Assembly: GCA_035048485.1 (NCBI GenBank)
Contig: CM068581.1
Coordinates: 6,647,430-6,711,429, forward strand
Length of the DNA stretch: 64,000 nt
Reading direction: 5' to 3'
Source: Pteria penguin
Lineage: Eukaryota > Mollusca > Bivalvia > Pterioida > Pteriidae
In this document: one piece after another, positions 63,230 through 64,000 of the stretch
Numbering within the stretch: the first letter of the stretch is position 1
Layout: the number at the start of each line of letters is the position of its first letter
Translations under genes and position numbers: made by a program
Notes under the pieces: generated by a model
Seen by the model: the letters and a program-made list of their open reading frames with translations, nothing else
What the model was told of the DNA's origin: nothing
The model's database searches: none

Positions 63230-64000
63230 TTGTTGAGGATTGATTTACAAGTGTAGAGTTCTTATCGATTTTTCATCAGCCTTCGTAACATCAGAGTCGT
63301 GAGGGGACCCTGCTACAGATTTGTGATTTTAAGTGTACGATAATTCCTCATGAAGCAGACGATAACAGGCCTGTCGTGTGCATATGACACTCTCAAAGGA
63401 TAAATTTATGAATAATTGATCTCTGATCACAGGAAGATTGCTTCCTGACGATCTCCATTAACAATATTTGATGGCCAATACTGAAATGGCATTGATAGAT
63501 ACTGTTAGTTGAAATAATTGTCACTATTTTTTGGACCGTCTTACCACATATAAATCATTGCTCATTCATTCAGAATGGACCAAAATAAGAAAACAAAGCA
63601 AGTATTGACTGATTTTGTAGGATTAACCGGGGGTGACTGTTAACTCTGTGGTGTGCGTTTTATGTGCAGTAAATTCGATTAATGGATTATACACACTGTG
63701 GAGGATGTTAAGAGCTGATTTGTATTAGTTTCTTAGAGGAGTAAATTTCCATTCTCGTGTATCTTATGTATTTGATATGTTCATATATAGAACTAGCCAT
63801 TACTACTAGGCGCATCGTGTACTTTCTGATATTATGAATTGTGTGTAGGAGATGCGAGGGAGACTCTAGCTTACTGTAAACTTGTTACTGTTTAAGTTGG
63901 CTTCTCACTGTATGAGATTTGCTTTAATCGGGAGTATTACTTTAAACAAATATATTAGTTTATAGTCCGTATGCTGCATGGGATATTTTCTCCTAGCGGT
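63230..64000. other. Unassigned, right edge of window
   Basis: Unique-looking sequence after the minisatellite fades out. No DPY19 exon or other gene recognised. Confidence 0.45.

Larger units (their letters stand above)
56400..63230. repeat. Diverged 40-46-bp minisatellite, interrupted by two long elements
   Basis: Visible pieces are 56420-56499, 59165-60120 and 62680-63230. Shared words are GTGTGTTGTAGGGAAGTGTT, GTCACTACTACTCTAGTG and, further right, TGTGCTGTACGGGAAGT and CAGTACTTCTTTG. The sequence drifts steadily from the GTAGGGAAGTGTTGTCACTA form on the left to the GTACGGGAAG form on the right. Confidence 0.88.

Overview
This is invertebrate nuclear DNA. It is AT-rich, gene-poor, full of microsatellites and minisatellites, with spliced genes and non-LTR, SINE and DNA-transposon debris. 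The Brachyury protein sequence, the tRNA-derived SINEs ending in (AATC)n and the LINE families all point to a lophotrochozoan, most likely a bivalve mollusc. That assignment is inference; no species marker is present.

Two host genes can be supported. (1) A complete Brachyury (T) gene on the + strand, 12656-25639, with seven coding exons encoding 461 aa. Its splice sites fall at the positions used by Brachyury genes in other animals, and its introns hold minisatellites and antisense LINE tails. (2) The first coding exon of a DPY19L3-like C-mannosyltransferase on the + strand, 50874-51102. No further exon of it was found, so the last 12.9 kb would be its intron.

Layout. 1-5010: three minisatellite arrays, a perfect 33-bp hairpin and a SINE. 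5010-12655: AT microsatellites, two LINE 3-prime remnants and the Brachyury upstream region. 12656-25960: Brachyury. 26790-28020: a 25-bp array rich in TTCTAGAA. 29270-36550: a 57-bp duplication, a TIR element, a tRNA-like inverted repeat, a 34-bp array split by a LINE tail, and a 37-bp array open in three frames. 37970-39870: pentanucleotide and huge AT/GT microsatellites around a LINE remnant. 41716-48985: a nest of mobile elements. It contains a foldback element, a 2.9-kb TIR-bounded unit carrying an intact 817-codon reverse transcriptase ORF, a MULE-like foldback with 9-bp TSD, a hAT-like element with 8-bp TSD and a SINE. 49941-50831: a TA-flanked MITE ending 42 bp before the DPY19L3 exon. 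51770-56400: an antisense RTE-type LINE. Its linker segment has been amplified into about 25 tandem 84-bp units, its RT core is deleted, and a SINE with a 14-bp TSD sits in its endonuclease region. 56400-63230: a diverged 40-46-bp array interrupted by two long hairpin-ended elements of shared architecture.

The strongest candidates for something undescribed are the LINE-coding-derived minisatellite, the two hairpin-ended elements, and the TIR-bounded reverse transcriptase unit. The genes do not form a pathway together: Brachyury is a developmental transcription factor and DPY19L3 an ER glycosyltransferase.
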